Below are positions 53,696 to 63,446 of a stretch of 64,000 nt of DNA, piece by piece (position 1 is the first letter of the stretch; each line of letters opens with the position of its first letter). Origin of the DNA: SKHV01 sp963678565 (lineage in GTDB: Bacteria > Bacteroidota > Bacteroidia > Bacteroidales > Prolixibacteraceae); assembly GCA_963678565.1 (NCBI GenBank), contig OY782875.1, forward strand, positions 124,001 to 188,000, in the 5' to 3' direction. Position numbers and translations under genes: made by a program. The notes under the pieces were generated by a model. It saw only the letters and a program-made list of their open reading frames with translations. It had not been told where the DNA came from and did no database searches.

Positions 53696-53712
53696 GCCTT
53701 TTAATTTCGAAT

Positions 53713-54702
53713 TTAGCGATTTTCTTTCCCAAATTTTCGGGCAATTATACTGAACATTGTCAATTGAAACACATGGAAAATCATGATTGGTACCAAGAAT
53801 AAACTTCCTATTTTGGTTGATCCAAACAGCACGCTGGCCATTACCGAACCATGCACCAATGATTTTTTTGTTCCATTAAAAATGACCGTAATCTGATCTT
53901 CTCTTTTAAATTTCATCCAGATTGAAATTTTCTTCACCAAAAAATAATAGAAAAAGAATAGCAAAATAACTACGGCAGCCAATACGAATAAAGTCCAATT
54001 CGGGATTCCGGCAAAAACACCTGAAATAAACGAGTTACTAAAACTATGATACACGATTACTAGAACCACAGTTTTATCGTAAATTCCTAAAAACCTTTTA
54101 AACTTAGTAGTCCATTTAGTTAGATACTTATGCAAAAACAGCCCAAGCAATAAGGGGGTTAATATTTGCAAAAACAAATTCCGTATTGTAAGTAGTAATC
54201 TAAAATCAGTTTCGTAATTACTTAAAAACAAACTCATCCATAAGGGCGTAATTAATATCCCTAGAATTCCCGAGATACTTGCATTAAAAATAGAACCCGG
54301 AATATTTCCTCGTGCAATTGAAACCATCACTACCGAAGAAGAAACGGTACTTGGCAGAGCTGCCAAATAAAAAACTGCGAGCCACAAATCGTAATACGAC
54401 GATGATTTAAAAAAAGGATAAGTGATCAATACAATTACAGGAAATAGTACAAAAGTGATTAACTGGATGGTAAGATGAAGTTTTATGTTTCCCAATCCAT
54501 CTTTCATGTTTTCAGGCGAAAGTCTGATACCATAAAAAAAGAACAGCAACACAATTGCGTACTTTATCAATATTGCTAATTCAATGGTACTTCCATCTTG
54601 CCCAAAACCGGGGAACAAATAACCTAGAAGTACCATTAAGATAATTCCAGCTACAAACCCATCGGGTAAAAACAGTTTAATTTTAGCAAGTAATTGATTC
54701 AT
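53713..54702 (-). CDS. SLC10A7-type bile acid:sodium symporter family protein
   Basis: 329 residues from ATG 54702; an in-frame TTG at 54720 is less likely. About 10 helices. MNQLLAKIKLFLPDGFVAGI and FFFYGIRLSPENMKDGLGN place it in the bacterial SLC10A7-like branch. Such proteins transport organic anions with Na+; substrates in Bacteroidota are unknown. AALPSTVSSSVVMVSIARG is the crossing-helix motif. Confidence 0.85.
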   Translation of the reverse strand: MNQLLAKIKLFLPDGFVAGIILMVLLGYLFPGFGQDGSTIELAILIKYAIVLLFFFYGIRLSPENMKDGLGNIKLHLTIQLITFVLFPVIVLITYPFFKSSSYYDLWLAVFYLAALPSTVSSSVVMVSIARGNIPGSIFNASISGILGILITPLWMSLFLSNYETDFRLLLTIRNLFLQILTPLLLGLFLHKYLTKWTTKFKRFLGIYDKTVVLVIVYHSFSNSFISGVFAGIPNWTLFVLAAVVILLFFFYYFLVKKISIWMKFKREDQITVIFNGTKKSLVHGSVMASVLFGSTKIGSLFLVPIMIFHVFQLTMFSIIARKFGKENR

Positions 54703-54805
54703 TCCGAAATTGTTGGTCAAGCGCTAATAACGATTAATCTAGAACAGATCATTAAAAAGCATTCCGAAGTAAGAAGAAAAATATGGGAAAAGGAAATTCA
54801 ATAGC

Positions 54806-54830
54806 AAAAAAAAGAGAGCCGAAGCTCTCT
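54806..54830 (-). terminator. Terminator of the GT5 N-terminal-domain gene
   Basis: AGAGAGC (54813-54819) pairs with GCTCTCT (54824-54830), and a run of A (plus strand) gives T8 on the minus strand. Confidence 0.8.
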
Positions 54831-54836
54831 GTTTTT

Positions 54837-55643
54837 TCAATCTAGTATCTGATCGTAAAATTCGTTATATGCATCAACATAATTCTCAGGATCCTGATAA
54901 TCTAACACAGGTTTTCCCAGTTCTTTAGCGTAATTAATAACTTCCTCATTAACCTTTTCACTACCTACAACCACACCATCGGCATATTGAATTGCCAATT
55001 TACTTAAGTTCACATACGAAGGATTTGATAACACCTCAACATCTTCGGCTGAAATATCTTCGTTTTGCACCTTCTCAATCATTTTTGAATCCAAATCATC
55101 TGTAAAATCCTCATCGTATACCGAGTATACTACTTTAGAATCTGCAAATAATGGATCTTCAGCAAAAACTTTCTTAATTAAAATAGGAACTAAAGCTCCA
55201 AACCATCCGTGGCAATGAATTAAATCGGGTGCCCAACGTAATTTTATAACTGTTTCTAATACACCTCGTGCAAAAAACAATGCTCTTTCATCATTATCAT
55301 CAAAAGCTTTGCCTTCAGCGTCGGTTAATGTAAACTTACGGTGGAAAAAGTCTTCATTGTCAATAAAATAAACTTGCATACGAGCTGCCTGAATTGAGGC
55401 AACCTTAATAATTAAGGGATGATCGGCATCGTTAATAACCAAATTCATACCCGATAAACGAATGACTTCGTGTAGCTGATTTCTTCTCTCATTTACTGAT
55501 CCATAGCGAGGCATGAAAGTTCTAATTTCCTTTCCTGCTTCTTGAATGCCCTGAGGCAAATAACGACCAATTTTTGACTTTTCTGATTCCGGAAGATATG
55601 GAGTAATTTCCTGAAAAATAAAGAGTACCTTTTTCTTTTCCAT
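54837..55643 (-). CDS. Glycogen/starch synthase N-terminal domain protein (GT5-like)
   Basis: 268 residues. Only the N-terminal Rossmann domain of GT5 glycogen synthase is present: VLFIFQEITPYLPESEKSKI, YLPQGIQEAGKEIRTFMPRY, the IHCHGWFGALVPIL segment and VVYSVYDEDFT. The C-terminal GT-B domain (about 200 residues) that binds ADP-glucose is missing, so it is not a complete synthase. The frame is clean and the gene is divergent from panC with a consensus promoter, as seen in other Bacteroidota. It may have a regulatory or partner role. Confidence 0.8.
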   Translation of the reverse strand: MEKKKVLFIFQEITPYLPESEKSKIGRYLPQGIQEAGKEIRTFMPRYGSVNERRNQLHEVIRLSGMNLVINDADHPLIIKVASIQAARMQVYFIDNEDFFHRKFTLTDAEGKAFDDNDERALFFARGVLETVIKLRWAPDLIHCHGWFGALVPILIKKVFAEDPLFADSKVVYSVYDEDFTDDLDSKMIEKVQNEDISAEDVEVLSNPSYVNLSKLAIQYADGVVVGSEKVNEEVINYAKELGKPVLDYQDPENYVDAYNEFYDQILD

Positions 55644-55669
55644 TTCTATTGTACAAGATTTTCGATTTG

Positions 55670-55699
55670 CAAAAGTAGTAAAAATCGGTGAATATTCAA
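55670..55699 (-). promoter_or_regulatory. Promoter of the GT5 N-terminal-domain gene
   Basis: Minus strand TTG (55699-55697), 19 bases, TACTTTTG (55677-55670). It is 27 bases before the ATG. Confidence 0.7.
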
Positions 55700-55789
55700 T
55701 TGAAATTGCTGATTCATTGTTAGAAACATCTTCAAGATGGTATAATATTCGTGAATTATTTATTTACTTTGCAGCTTCATTTAGAAACA

Positions 55790-56635
55790 ATGAAAGTTGT
55801 AACAAAAGTTAAAGATTTAGAAGAGATTGTCTCTTCTGAAAAAAAACAGGGGAAGAAAGTTGGACTAGTTCCAACCATGGGAGCACTGCACGAAGGACAC
55901 ATTTCGCTGGTTAAAAAGGCGGAAGAAACATGCGACATAATTGTGGTTAGCATTTTTGTGAACCCAACGCAATTTAATAATAAAAGTGACCTCGAACACT
56001 ACCCTCGCACCCTTGAAACTGATTTAGAAAAACTGCGTAAAACTAAGTGTAAGCTTGTGTTTTCGCCAAGCGTTAAAGAAGTTTATCCGGAAGAAGACAC
56101 ACGTAAATTTGACTTTGGTCAGCTCGAAAAAGTAATGGAAGGCAGTCATCGTCCGGGGCATTTCAACGGCGTTGCACAAGTGGTTAGTAAGTTGTTTAAT
56201 TTTGTTAAACCCCATCAGGCATTTTTTGGTTTAAAAGATTTTCAACAACTTGCGATCGTTAAAAATATGGTTGAACAACTTCAACTCGATCTTGAAATAG
56301 TTCCTTGTCCGATTGTTCGCGAACCCGATGGATTGGCCATGAGTTCAAGAAATTTACGGCTTTCGGAAGCTCAACGCAAAAATGCGGTAGAAATTTCAAA
56401 ATCGTTATTTAAAGCAGTGAAGATGAAATCGACCCAAACAGTTCAGGAAGTTAAGGATTGGGTGAGTAACCAAATCGATAACAATGATTACCTGAATGTT
56501 GAATATTTTGACATAGTGGATGGAAAAAGTCTGAAATCTATTAATAACTGGAACGAATCGGATGATATTATCGGATGTGTTGCAGTTCATTGCGGCGAAA
56601 TCAGATTAATCGACAATATTGCTTTTAATAATTAA
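55790..56635 (+). CDS. panC: Pantothenate synthetase
   Basis: 281 residues from ATG 55790; the upstream in-frame GTG (55751) lies in the promoter region. Condenses pantoate and beta-alanine with ATP. The HIGH motif is in VPTMGALHEGHISLVKKA; KMSKS-like MSSRNLRLSEAQR, and FNGVAQVVSKLFNFVKP with KDFQQLAIV complete the active site. panD follows 102 bases later; panB is not in the window. Confidence 0.95.
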   Translation: MKVVTKVKDLEEIVSSEKKQGKKVGLVPTMGALHEGHISLVKKAEETCDIIVVSIFVNPTQFNNKSDLEHYPRTLETDLEKLRKTKCKLVFSPSVKEVYPEEDTRKFDFGQLEKVMEGSHRPGHFNGVAQVVSKLFNFVKPHQAFFGLKDFQQLAIVKNMVEQLQLDLEIVPCPIVREPDGLAMSSRNLRLSEAQRKNAVEISKSLFKAVKMKSTQTVQEVKDWVSNQIDNNDYLNVEYFDIVDGKSLKSINNWNESDDIIGCVAVHCGEIRLIDNIAFNN

Positions 56636-56737
56636 AAGCGATGAATGATTCAGCTTATTTGAATCAAACGATATAATTAAAACAATTGGAAATTTTTGAA
56701 TTCGATATTTAAATTAGAATTCTTAATTATTACATAA

Positions 56738-57088
56738 ATGTTAATTGAAGTTTGTAAATCGAAAATTCATAAGGTTACGGTAAGCGAAGCAAACCTTCAG
56801 TATGTTGGAAGTATAACCATCGACGAAGATTTAATGGACGCAGCCAACCTTATCGAAAATGAAAAAGTTCAAGTTGTAAATATCAACAATGGTGAACGAC
56901 TTGAAACCTACGTGATCAAAGGAGAACGTGCCAGCGGAACTATATGCTTAAATGGACCTGCTGCTCGTAAAGTTGCAGTGGGCGACGTAATAATTATCAT
57001 TTCGTATGCTTCGATGGATTTTGAAGAAGCAAAAACTTTTAAACCTTCATTGGTTTTTCCTGACACAGCAACAAACGCACTGATATAA
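56738..57088 (+). CDS. panD: Aspartate 1-decarboxylase
   Basis: 116 residues. A self-processing pyruvoyl enzyme making beta-alanine. Cleavage occurs at the Gly-Ser of LQYVGSITIDEDLMDAA, giving the pyruvoyl group on Ser 25. ICLNGPAARKVAVGDVIIII is the second conserved block. It supplies beta-alanine for panC just upstream. Confidence 0.95.
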   Translation: MLIEVCKSKIHKVTVSEANLQYVGSITIDEDLMDAANLIENEKVQVVNINNGERLETYVIKGERASGTICLNGPAARKVAVGDVIIIISYASMDFEEAKTFKPSLVFPDTATNALI

Positions 57089-57109
57089 TCTCGATAAAAT
57101 ACAATTTCG

Positions 57110-57143
57110 AACCCTGCGTTTTATATTGAACACAGGGTTTTTT
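57110..57143 (+). terminator. Terminator after panD
   Basis: AACCCTGcGTT (57110-57120) pairs with AACaCAGGGTT (57129-57139) around a short loop, then TTTTT. Confidence 0.88.
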
Positions 57144-57185
57144 ATTTATAGGAATTCCTCTATTTTAGTAATTCGAAAAAATTGA

Positions 57186-58547
57186 ATGGCAAAATCTAAA
57201 ATTATATACGTTTGTCAGAGTTGCGGAGTAACGGCCCCAAAATGGACTGGTCGTTGTTCATCGTGCGGCGAATGGAATACCTTAACCGAGGAAATTGAAA
57301 GTCCGGTAAAGAATAAAACAACTTCCATTGCCGGAAAAACGCTTTTAAAACCCCTAAAACTTAACGAAATAGAAACCGGAAAAATGAATCGCTATTCAAC
57401 GGGCGATACCGAGTTCGACCGAGTTTTAGGAAAAGGAATGGTTCCGGGAGCGATTGTTTTATTGGGTGGAGAACCCGGAATTGGAAAATCAACACTGGTT
57501 TTACAGGTTGCCATTACCCTCTCCGATAAAAAAGTGCTTTACATTTCGGGAGAAGAGAGTCTCGATCAAATAAAACTGCGTGCCAATCGTCTTCCGAAAA
57601 CCGACAACAATTGTGCTTTTGTAAGTGAAGTTTTATTGGAAAATATCATCGCATTAATCGAAAGCGAAAAGCCCGATCTTTTAATCATCGACTCCATTCA
57701 AACCGTAAGTACCGATCGAATTGAATCAAGCGCAGGTAGCGTTTCACAAATCAGAGAATGCACCGCCGGAATAATGCAAGCTGCTAAACTCAACTCAATT
57801 TCAACAATATTAATTGGGCACATCAACAAAGAAGGAAGCATCGCAGGTCCCAAAGTGTTGGAGCATGTAGTAGATACCGTTTTACAATTCGAAGGCGATC
57901 GCAACCACACTTATCGAATTTTAAGAGCCAGTAAAAATCGATTTGGTTCCACCAACGAAATGGGTATTTACGAAATGCGGAACAGCGGTTTGCGACAAGT
58001 AGACAATCCATCGGAATTACTATTGAGTTCAAACAGCGATAACTTAAGCGGAACAGCGGTGGCGGCAGCTACCGAAGGTGTTCGTCCGTTTTTAATTGAA
58101 GTACAAGCTTTAGTGAGCTCAGCAGCCTACGGAACTCCGCAACGATCAGCTACGGGTTTCGACATCCGACGATTAAATATGTTGTTGGCCGTACTGGAAA
58201 AAAGAGCTGGATTTAAACTAATTACAAAAGATGTATTTTTAAACATTGCGGGTGGCATAAAAGTTGCTGATCCAGCAATCGATTTAGCCGTAATTTGTTC
58301 AGTGTTATCATCGAACTTCGATGTAGCCATCGACTATCAAGTTTGTATGGCTGGCGAAGTTGGACTAACTGGCGAAGTTCGCCCGATTAACCGAATTGAA
58401 CAGCGAATTTCAGAAGCTGCAAAATTAGGTTTTAAACAAATTATTGTACCTGCTGCCAACAAAGGAATTGACGCTAAAAAATTCAATATCGGAATTGTGA
58501 AAGTAAAGAATGTAACTGAAGCTTTAAAATATCTATTCAAAAAATGA
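57186..58547 (+). CDS. radA: DNA repair protein RadA
   Basis: 453 residues. N-terminal C4 zinc finger (CQSCGVTAPKWTGRCSSCGEW), RecA-like ATPase with Walker A GEPGIGKST and the RadA-specific KNRFG, and C-terminal Lon-like domain (FDVAIDYQVCMAGEVGLTGE). A hexameric helicase that drives branch migration of recombination intermediates. It overlaps the DUF4296 lipoprotein gene by 4 bases. Confidence 0.95.
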   Translation: MAKSKIIYVCQSCGVTAPKWTGRCSSCGEWNTLTEEIESPVKNKTTSIAGKTLLKPLKLNEIETGKMNRYSTGDTEFDRVLGKGMVPGAIVLLGGEPGIGKSTLVLQVAITLSDKKVLYISGEESLDQIKLRANRLPKTDNNCAFVSEVLLENIIALIESEKPDLLIIDSIQTVSTDRIESSAGSVSQIRECTAGIMQAAKLNSISTILIGHINKEGSIAGPKVLEHVVDTVLQFEGDRNHTYRILRASKNRFGSTNEMGIYEMRNSGLRQVDNPSELLLSSNSDNLSGTAVAAATEGVRPFLIEVQALVSSAAYGTPQRSATGFDIRRLNMLLAVLEKRAGFKLITKDVFLNIAGGIKVADPAIDLAVICSVLSSNFDVAIDYQVCMAGEVGLTGEVRPINRIEQRISEAAKLGFKQIIVPAANKGIDAKKFNIGIVKVKNVTEALKYLFKK

Positions 58548-58909
58548 GATGGAAATTAGCAATTGTAGCACTTTTAATTTTAGGCTTCTCAAATTGTAAA
58601 CGAGATCCTAAACCAAAAGAAGCACTCTCGGAAAACCAATTTATTGACGTTTTGGTCGACATTCATATTTCAGAAGGAATTTACCAAACTAGAACCTACT
58701 TGCCCGATGGAATGGATATTAAGACTAGCGATTTATACCAAGCAGTTTTAAAAAAACACAACATTACCAACGAGCAGTTAATTCAAACCAATTTATACTA
58801 CGCTCGCAATCCTAAAAAATTCGACCACGTTTACGACAAAGTATTGAGCAAATTAAAAGTATTAAACAGCAAGCCTGAAGAGGATGAACTTCAACTGAGC
58901 AGACAATAA
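58544..58909 (+). CDS. DUF4296 lipoprotein
   Basis: 121 residues. Signal peptide with lipobox GFSNC (Cys 18), then a helical domain: LSENQFIDVLVDIHISEGIY and YYARNPKKFDHVYDKVLSKL, the DUF4296 pattern. Exported and probably anchored in the inner or outer membrane. Function unknown. It overlaps radA by 4 bases and the radical SAM gene by 1 (TAATG). Confidence 0.85.
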   Translation: MRWKLAIVALLILGFSNCKRDPKPKEALSENQFIDVLVDIHISEGIYQTRTYLPDGMDIKTSDLYQAVLKKHNITNEQLIQTNLYYARNPKKFDHVYDKVLSKLKVLNSKPEEDELQLSRQ

Positions 58910-59688
58910 TGGCAACATTTCTTTTCGACAAAACAATTTTTGGCCCCATCAGCAGTAGGCGCCTAGGAATTTCTCTTGGTGTAAATTTACTACCCAACAA
59001 TACAAAAGTATGCACCTTTGATTGTATATACTGCGAGTGTGGATGGAATCCCAAAGGCAATAAAATAAAACCGATACTCCCAACTCGATTTAAAGTTAAA
59101 GAGAAACTCGAAGCCAAACTGATTGAACTGCAAAAAATGAATCAAGTACCTGATGTAATCACCTTTGCTGGCAATGGAGAACCAACCATTCATCCCGAAT
59201 TTGAATCAATCATCGACGATACACTTGCACTTCGGAGTTTGTATGCAAAAAAGGCAAGAGTTGCAGTTTTGTCGAATGCAACCATGTTGCACAAGGAATC
59301 AGTGGTAGCTGCCCTTAAAAAAGTAGACGACAACATTCTCAAACTAGATGCTGGAATTACCGATTTTATAGATTTGGTGAATAAACCCAACAAAACAATT
59401 AACCTCGACACTTTAATTGCTCAACTGCAAAAATTTGAAGGCAAGCTAATTATTCAAACCATGTTTCTAAAAGGTGTTCATCAAAGTATTTCTTTTGATA
59501 ACACTACTGAAATTGAAATAAAAATGTGGATGGAAAAATTAAAGAAAATCGCACCTCAAAAAGTAATGATCTATTCCATTGCGCGCGATACGCCAGCCGA
59601 TAAATTAATTAAAGTAGAAAAAGAAATCCTCGATAAAATTGCAGAAAAAGTTACTTCTGAATTAAAAATAAAGGTGGAAGTGGCATAA
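58909..59688 (+). CDS. Radical SAM protein
   Basis: 259 residues. The cluster motif CTFDCIYCEC has the CxxxCxxC spacing for the SAM-bound 4Fe-4S, with an extra Cys. FAGNGEPTIHPEF (GGE-type SAM contact) and VAVLSNATML follow. This is the wybutosine-like radical SAM subfamily without recognised substrate. The 1-base overlap with DUF4296 suggests one transcript with radA. Confidence 0.85.
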   Translation: MATFLFDKTIFGPISSRRLGISLGVNLLPNNTKVCTFDCIYCECGWNPKGNKIKPILPTRFKVKEKLEAKLIELQKMNQVPDVITFAGNGEPTIHPEFESIIDDTLALRSLYAKKARVAVLSNATMLHKESVVAALKKVDDNILKLDAGITDFIDLVNKPNKTINLDTLIAQLQKFEGKLIIQTMFLKGVHQSISFDNTTEIEIKMWMEKLKKIAPQKVMIYSIARDTPADKLIKVEKEILDKIAEKVTSELKIKVEVA

Positions 59689-59757
59689 AGCTCTTCATTT
59701 AGTATTTGCTAAACTTTAAAACGCCCCATCGGTTTTACAAAGCATCGGGATTTCTCT

Positions 59758-59765
59758 TATCTTTG
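59758..59765 (+). promoter_or_regulatory. -7 box upstream of dgt
   Basis: TATCTTTG. The expected transcription start (about 59771) is 5 bases before the in-frame TTG, favouring ATG 59791 or 59797. The -33 region (GGTTTTAC) is a partial match. Confidence 0.5.
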
Positions 59766-59790
59766 AAATTTAAAATTGAAAACGCAGAAA

Positions 59791-61116
59791 ATGACGATGA
59801 ACTGGGCACAATTACTCTCGGCAAAACGATTAGGACAAGCAAAATCAACTAGTGACAATCGCACACAATTTCAGCGCGACTACGATCGATTGATTTTTTC
59901 ATCACCCTTTCGTCGATTACAAAATAAAACACAGGTTTTTCCGCTTCCGGGAAGCATCTTTGTACACAACCGCCTCACCCACAGCCTCGAAGTTGCAAGT
60001 GTTGGTCAGTCATTAGGTAGTTTAATCAGCGATCGTTTAATTGCCGCAGGTGAAAAAAGTGAGTTCATTTCTGAAATAGGATCTATCGTTGCTGCTGCTT
60101 GTTTAGCGCACGATTTAGGCAATCCACCCTTTGGTCACTCTGGCGAAGATGCCATTAAACAATATTTTTTATCGGAGCAAGGAATTCATATCAAAGAACA
60201 AGTTACCCCAGAAGAATGGGCCGATTTAACTCGCTTTGACGGAAATGCAAATGCGTTTCGAATGCTGAGCCATCAGTTTCATGGACGTCGTGAGGGTGGT
60301 TTTTCATTAACCTATTCCATGTTGGCTTCGATTGTAAAATATCCATACGAAGCCATCGATGCTCCCAAGGATAAATTTGGTTTTTTCCAAAGCGAAAAAG
60401 AAATCTACCAAACAATTGCCAACGAGTTGGGCATCGAGAAAATAAGCGAATCGCCTGAAAAATATGCTCGTCATCCATTGGTTTACCTAGTCGAAGCAGC
60501 CGACGATATTTGTTACCAATTAATGGATTTAGAAGATGCTCATAAGTTAAAAATTATCACTTTCGACGAAACTTGTTCACTTTTCAAAAATTTCTACCAC
60601 AAGGAAAAGGATGCTAAAAATCTTCAGAAAATTGATTCTACAATGGAGGTGGTAACCGATCCCAACGAGCAAATTGCCTACTTACGAGCTGGTGTAATAT
60701 CAAAATTGGTTTTCGAATGCGTTGATGTTTTCATGAACAACTACGATACAATTATGTTGGGAAGTTTTAAAGGATCGTTGATCAACAACATCTCTGAAAC
60801 TTCTGACAAAGCAATGCAAAAGGTTCAGAAAATTTCATTCGAAAGAATATATGCAGATCGATCGGTGCTCGAAATAGAACTGGCGGGTTATAAAATTATT
60901 TCTACACTTTTGAATGAATTTACGCAAGCAGTTTTAAACGAAGACGATAAGTTTGGAAAAAAACTATTGAAACTTTTTCCTAATCAGTTTATAACCGACA
61001 AAAAAGATACTTATTCAAAAATACAATCGGTAATCGATTTTGTAACCGGAATGACCGATGTTTACGCACTCGATTTATACCGAAAAATTACCGGCATCAA
61101 CATTCCGGGCATTTAA
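59791..61116 (+). CDS. dgt: Deoxyguanosinetriphosphate triphosphohydrolase-like protein
   Basis: 441 residues from ATG 59791 (ATG 59797 equally likely). HD-domain dNTPase that releases deoxynucleoside and tripolyphosphate. Metal ligands lie in VHNRLTHSLEVASVGQ and the ACLAHDLGNPPFGHSGE block; the third is HPLVYLVEAADDICYQLMD. Homologues act as hexamers and balance dNTP pools. The frame of the DUF58 gene follows by 38 bases. Confidence 0.93.
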   Translation: MTMNWAQLLSAKRLGQAKSTSDNRTQFQRDYDRLIFSSPFRRLQNKTQVFPLPGSIFVHNRLTHSLEVASVGQSLGSLISDRLIAAGEKSEFISEIGSIVAAACLAHDLGNPPFGHSGEDAIKQYFLSEQGIHIKEQVTPEEWADLTRFDGNANAFRMLSHQFHGRREGGFSLTYSMLASIVKYPYEAIDAPKDKFGFFQSEKEIYQTIANELGIEKISESPEKYARHPLVYLVEAADDICYQLMDLEDAHKLKIITFDETCSLFKNFYHKEKDAKNLQKIDSTMEVVTDPNEQIAYLRAGVISKLVFECVDVFMNNYDTIMLGSFKGSLINNISETSDKAMQKVQKISFERIYADRSVLEIELAGYKIISTLLNEFTQAVLNEDDKFGKKLLKLFPNQFITDKKDTYSKIQSVIDFVTGMTDVYALDLYRKITGINIPGI

Positions 61117-61153
61117 TCGAAAATTGTATCTTCAAAATCTCAAACAAATTGAA

Positions 61154-62092
61154 ATGAACGAAATCACCAATATACATAATCTGGAAGCATTTCAGGATTT
61201 TGACAATCTGGAATTGATTGCCAAAGAGGTGGTCGAAGGTTTTATTACAGGCCTTCATCGAAGTCCGTTTCATGGTTTTTCTGTAGAATTCTCAGAACAC
61301 CGCCAATACAACCAAGGCGAATCAACCCGTCATATCGATTGGAAATTGTATGGCCGAACTGAACGTTTGTATGTGAAACAATATGAGGAAGAAACTAATT
61401 TACGCTGCCAATTGGTCATCGATACCTCCTCGTCGATGCTATTCCCCTACCAGAAAGGAAATAAGTTGGTTCCAAACAAACTATCGTTTTCGGTTTATTG
61501 TGCCGCTGCAATTATTTACATGATGCGCCGTCAACGCGATGCCTCCGGCTTAAGCTTGTTTGCTGAAAATCTCGACTTTCACATTGATGCTCGACTTTCA
61601 TCTGTTCACCTCGATTTACTTTACAGTGAATTGGCAAAACTTTTAAAGCCAAATTCAATAAACTTAAAAAAGAAAACCAACTCAATTGAAATTCTTCATC
61701 AAATTGCCGAAAATGTACATAAACGCTCACTGGTAATTATTTTTTCAGATATGATTGATGATGCAAATCCCGATGATCTTTACCACGCCTTGCAACATTT
61801 GCGCTACAATAAACACGAAGTTGTACTTTTTCATGTTACCGATAAAACTCATGAAATAGACCTAAATTTTAGTAATCGACCTCATCGATTTGTAGATCTC
61901 GAAAGCGGTGATAGCATTAAATTAAAACCCTACGAAGTAAAAAAAGCGTATGCACAAATGATGCATCAAAAGTTAGAAGAATTAAAACTTCGTTGTGGTC
62001 AATATCATATCGACATTGTTGAAGCAGACATCAACGATAGTTTTCGACAAGTGCTTCAAACCTATCTAATGAAACGATCAAAACTCGTTTAA
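61154..62092 (+). CDS. DUF58 domain protein (vWA-like)
   Basis: 312 residues from ATG 61154; the long open frame upstream runs inside dgt. The DUF58 core is FHGFSVEFSEHRQYNQGEST followed by RHIDWKLYGRTERLYVKQY and VIDTSSSML (vWA-like MIDAS, DxSxS). DUF58 proteins usually work with a MoxR AAA+ ATPase; none is next to it here. No signal peptide, so cytoplasmic. Confidence 0.85.
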   Translation: MNEITNIHNLEAFQDFDNLELIAKEVVEGFITGLHRSPFHGFSVEFSEHRQYNQGESTRHIDWKLYGRTERLYVKQYEEETNLRCQLVIDTSSSMLFPYQKGNKLVPNKLSFSVYCAAAIIYMMRRQRDASGLSLFAENLDFHIDARLSSVHLDLLYSELAKLLKPNSINLKKKTNSIEILHQIAENVHKRSLVIIFSDMIDDANPDDLYHALQHLRYNKHEVVLFHVTDKTHEIDLNFSNRPHRFVDLESGDSIKLKPYEVKKAYAQMMHQKLEELKLRCGQYHIDIVEADINDSFRQVLQTYLMKRSKLV

Positions 62093-62278
62093 ATCCAATA
62101 ATAAACTTCCCTTTAGTGATCTTAATCACGCATGTTTGTATTTATCAAATGTAACTTGAAAACTAAAAGAATAAACTTTTAAAGTTTTCGAACTTTCTGT
62201 TCATTTTTCTGTTTGATAATTTATACAAATCATAACTACAAATTAATTCATTGGGAAACCAAAACATAATCTAACGAT

Positions 62279-63436
62279 ATGAAGTTACACGAATATCAGT
62301 CAAAAGCATTAATTCAAAAAGCAAGAATTAATCTTCCAAAAGGAATTAATGTTGAGACTCCAGAAGATGTTCCTGCAGCACTTGAGAAACTTGTAATTTC
62401 GAAGGGAGTTATTAAAGCACAGGCTTTTACAGGTGGTCGAGGAAAGGCAGGCGGCATTAAATTTTTCAACTCTGTAGACGAAGCAATGAAGTATGCCAAC
62501 GATATGATTGGGATGACTTTAGTTACGCATCAAACCGGACCAGAAGGAGTTAAAATTCACTCAGTTTTGTTAGCAGAAGAAACCGACATCGACAAAGAAT
62601 TATACGTTGCCTTTCTTTTAGACCGAGCTGAAGTAAAGCCAACCATAATGATTTCCCCCGAAGGTGGAATGGAAATTGAAGAAGTTGCTGAAAAAACACC
62701 AGAAAGAATTCTTCATTTGCACCCTGAATTTGACCAACCAATTGCCGATGACTTATTAGATCAGGCAGCTTCATTTCTTGGCTTAGAAGGCGATCTAAAA
62801 GATCAGCTTTCTGATATGCTTCAAAAACTATATCGAGTTTACCTCGATTATGATGCATCTCTTTTAGAAATTAACCCATTGGTAATAACTCCAGATAAAA
62901 AACTTTCGGTACTCGACTGTAAATTCGATGTAGACGACAACGCAGTTTACCGTCAGGCTGCCACTGGTGGTGATGCGCAAGCTGAAATGGACGATGCTGA
63001 AATTGAAGCATCGAAATACGGAATGAGTTACATCTCACTCGATGGAAACATTGGCTGTATGGTAAACGGAGCCGGATTGGCAATGGCAACCATGGATAGT
63101 ATAAAACACAATGGCGGCGAACCTGCAAATTTCTTAGACGTGGGAGGTTCAGCAACCGAAGAAGCTGTTTCAAAAGCTTTTGAAATCATTTCTTCTGATA
63201 AAAACGTACAATGCATTTTGGTCAACATTTTTGGTGGTATTATGAAATGTGATACCATCGCTAATGGAATTGTGGCCGCAGTTAATAAAAGTGGATTAAA
63301 ATTACCTCTTGTGGTACGCTTAGAAGGAACCAATGTTGATTTAGGCAAAAAAATAATCGAAGAATCTGGTTTAAACATCATCAGTGCCGAAAACTTAGAT
63401 GATGCTGCAAAAAAATCGGTTTCTGTAATCAGCTAA
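62279..63436 (+). CDS. sucC: Succinyl-CoA synthetase, ADP-forming, beta subunit
   Basis: 385 residues. N-terminal ATP-grasp domain (MKLHEYQSKALIQKARINLP, QAFTGGRGKAGGIKF) and C-terminal CoA-ligase domain with NIFGGIMKCDTIANGI. Converts succinyl-CoA, ADP and phosphate to succinate, CoA and ATP in the TCA cycle. sucD starts 10 bases later. The 186-base upstream region shows no clear promoter consensus. Confidence 0.96.
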   Translation: MKLHEYQSKALIQKARINLPKGINVETPEDVPAALEKLVISKGVIKAQAFTGGRGKAGGIKFFNSVDEAMKYANDMIGMTLVTHQTGPEGVKIHSVLLAEETDIDKELYVAFLLDRAEVKPTIMISPEGGMEIEEVAEKTPERILHLHPEFDQPIADDLLDQAASFLGLEGDLKDQLSDMLQKLYRVYLDYDASLLEINPLVITPDKKLSVLDCKFDVDDNAVYRQAATGGDAQAEMDDAEIEASKYGMSYISLDGNIGCMVNGAGLAMATMDSIKHNGGEPANFLDVGGSATEEAVSKAFEIISSDKNVQCILVNIFGGIMKCDTIANGIVAAVNKSGLKLPLVVRLEGTNVDLGKKIIEESGLNIISAENLDDAAKKSVSVIS

Positions 63437-63446
63437 ACTTAAAGAA

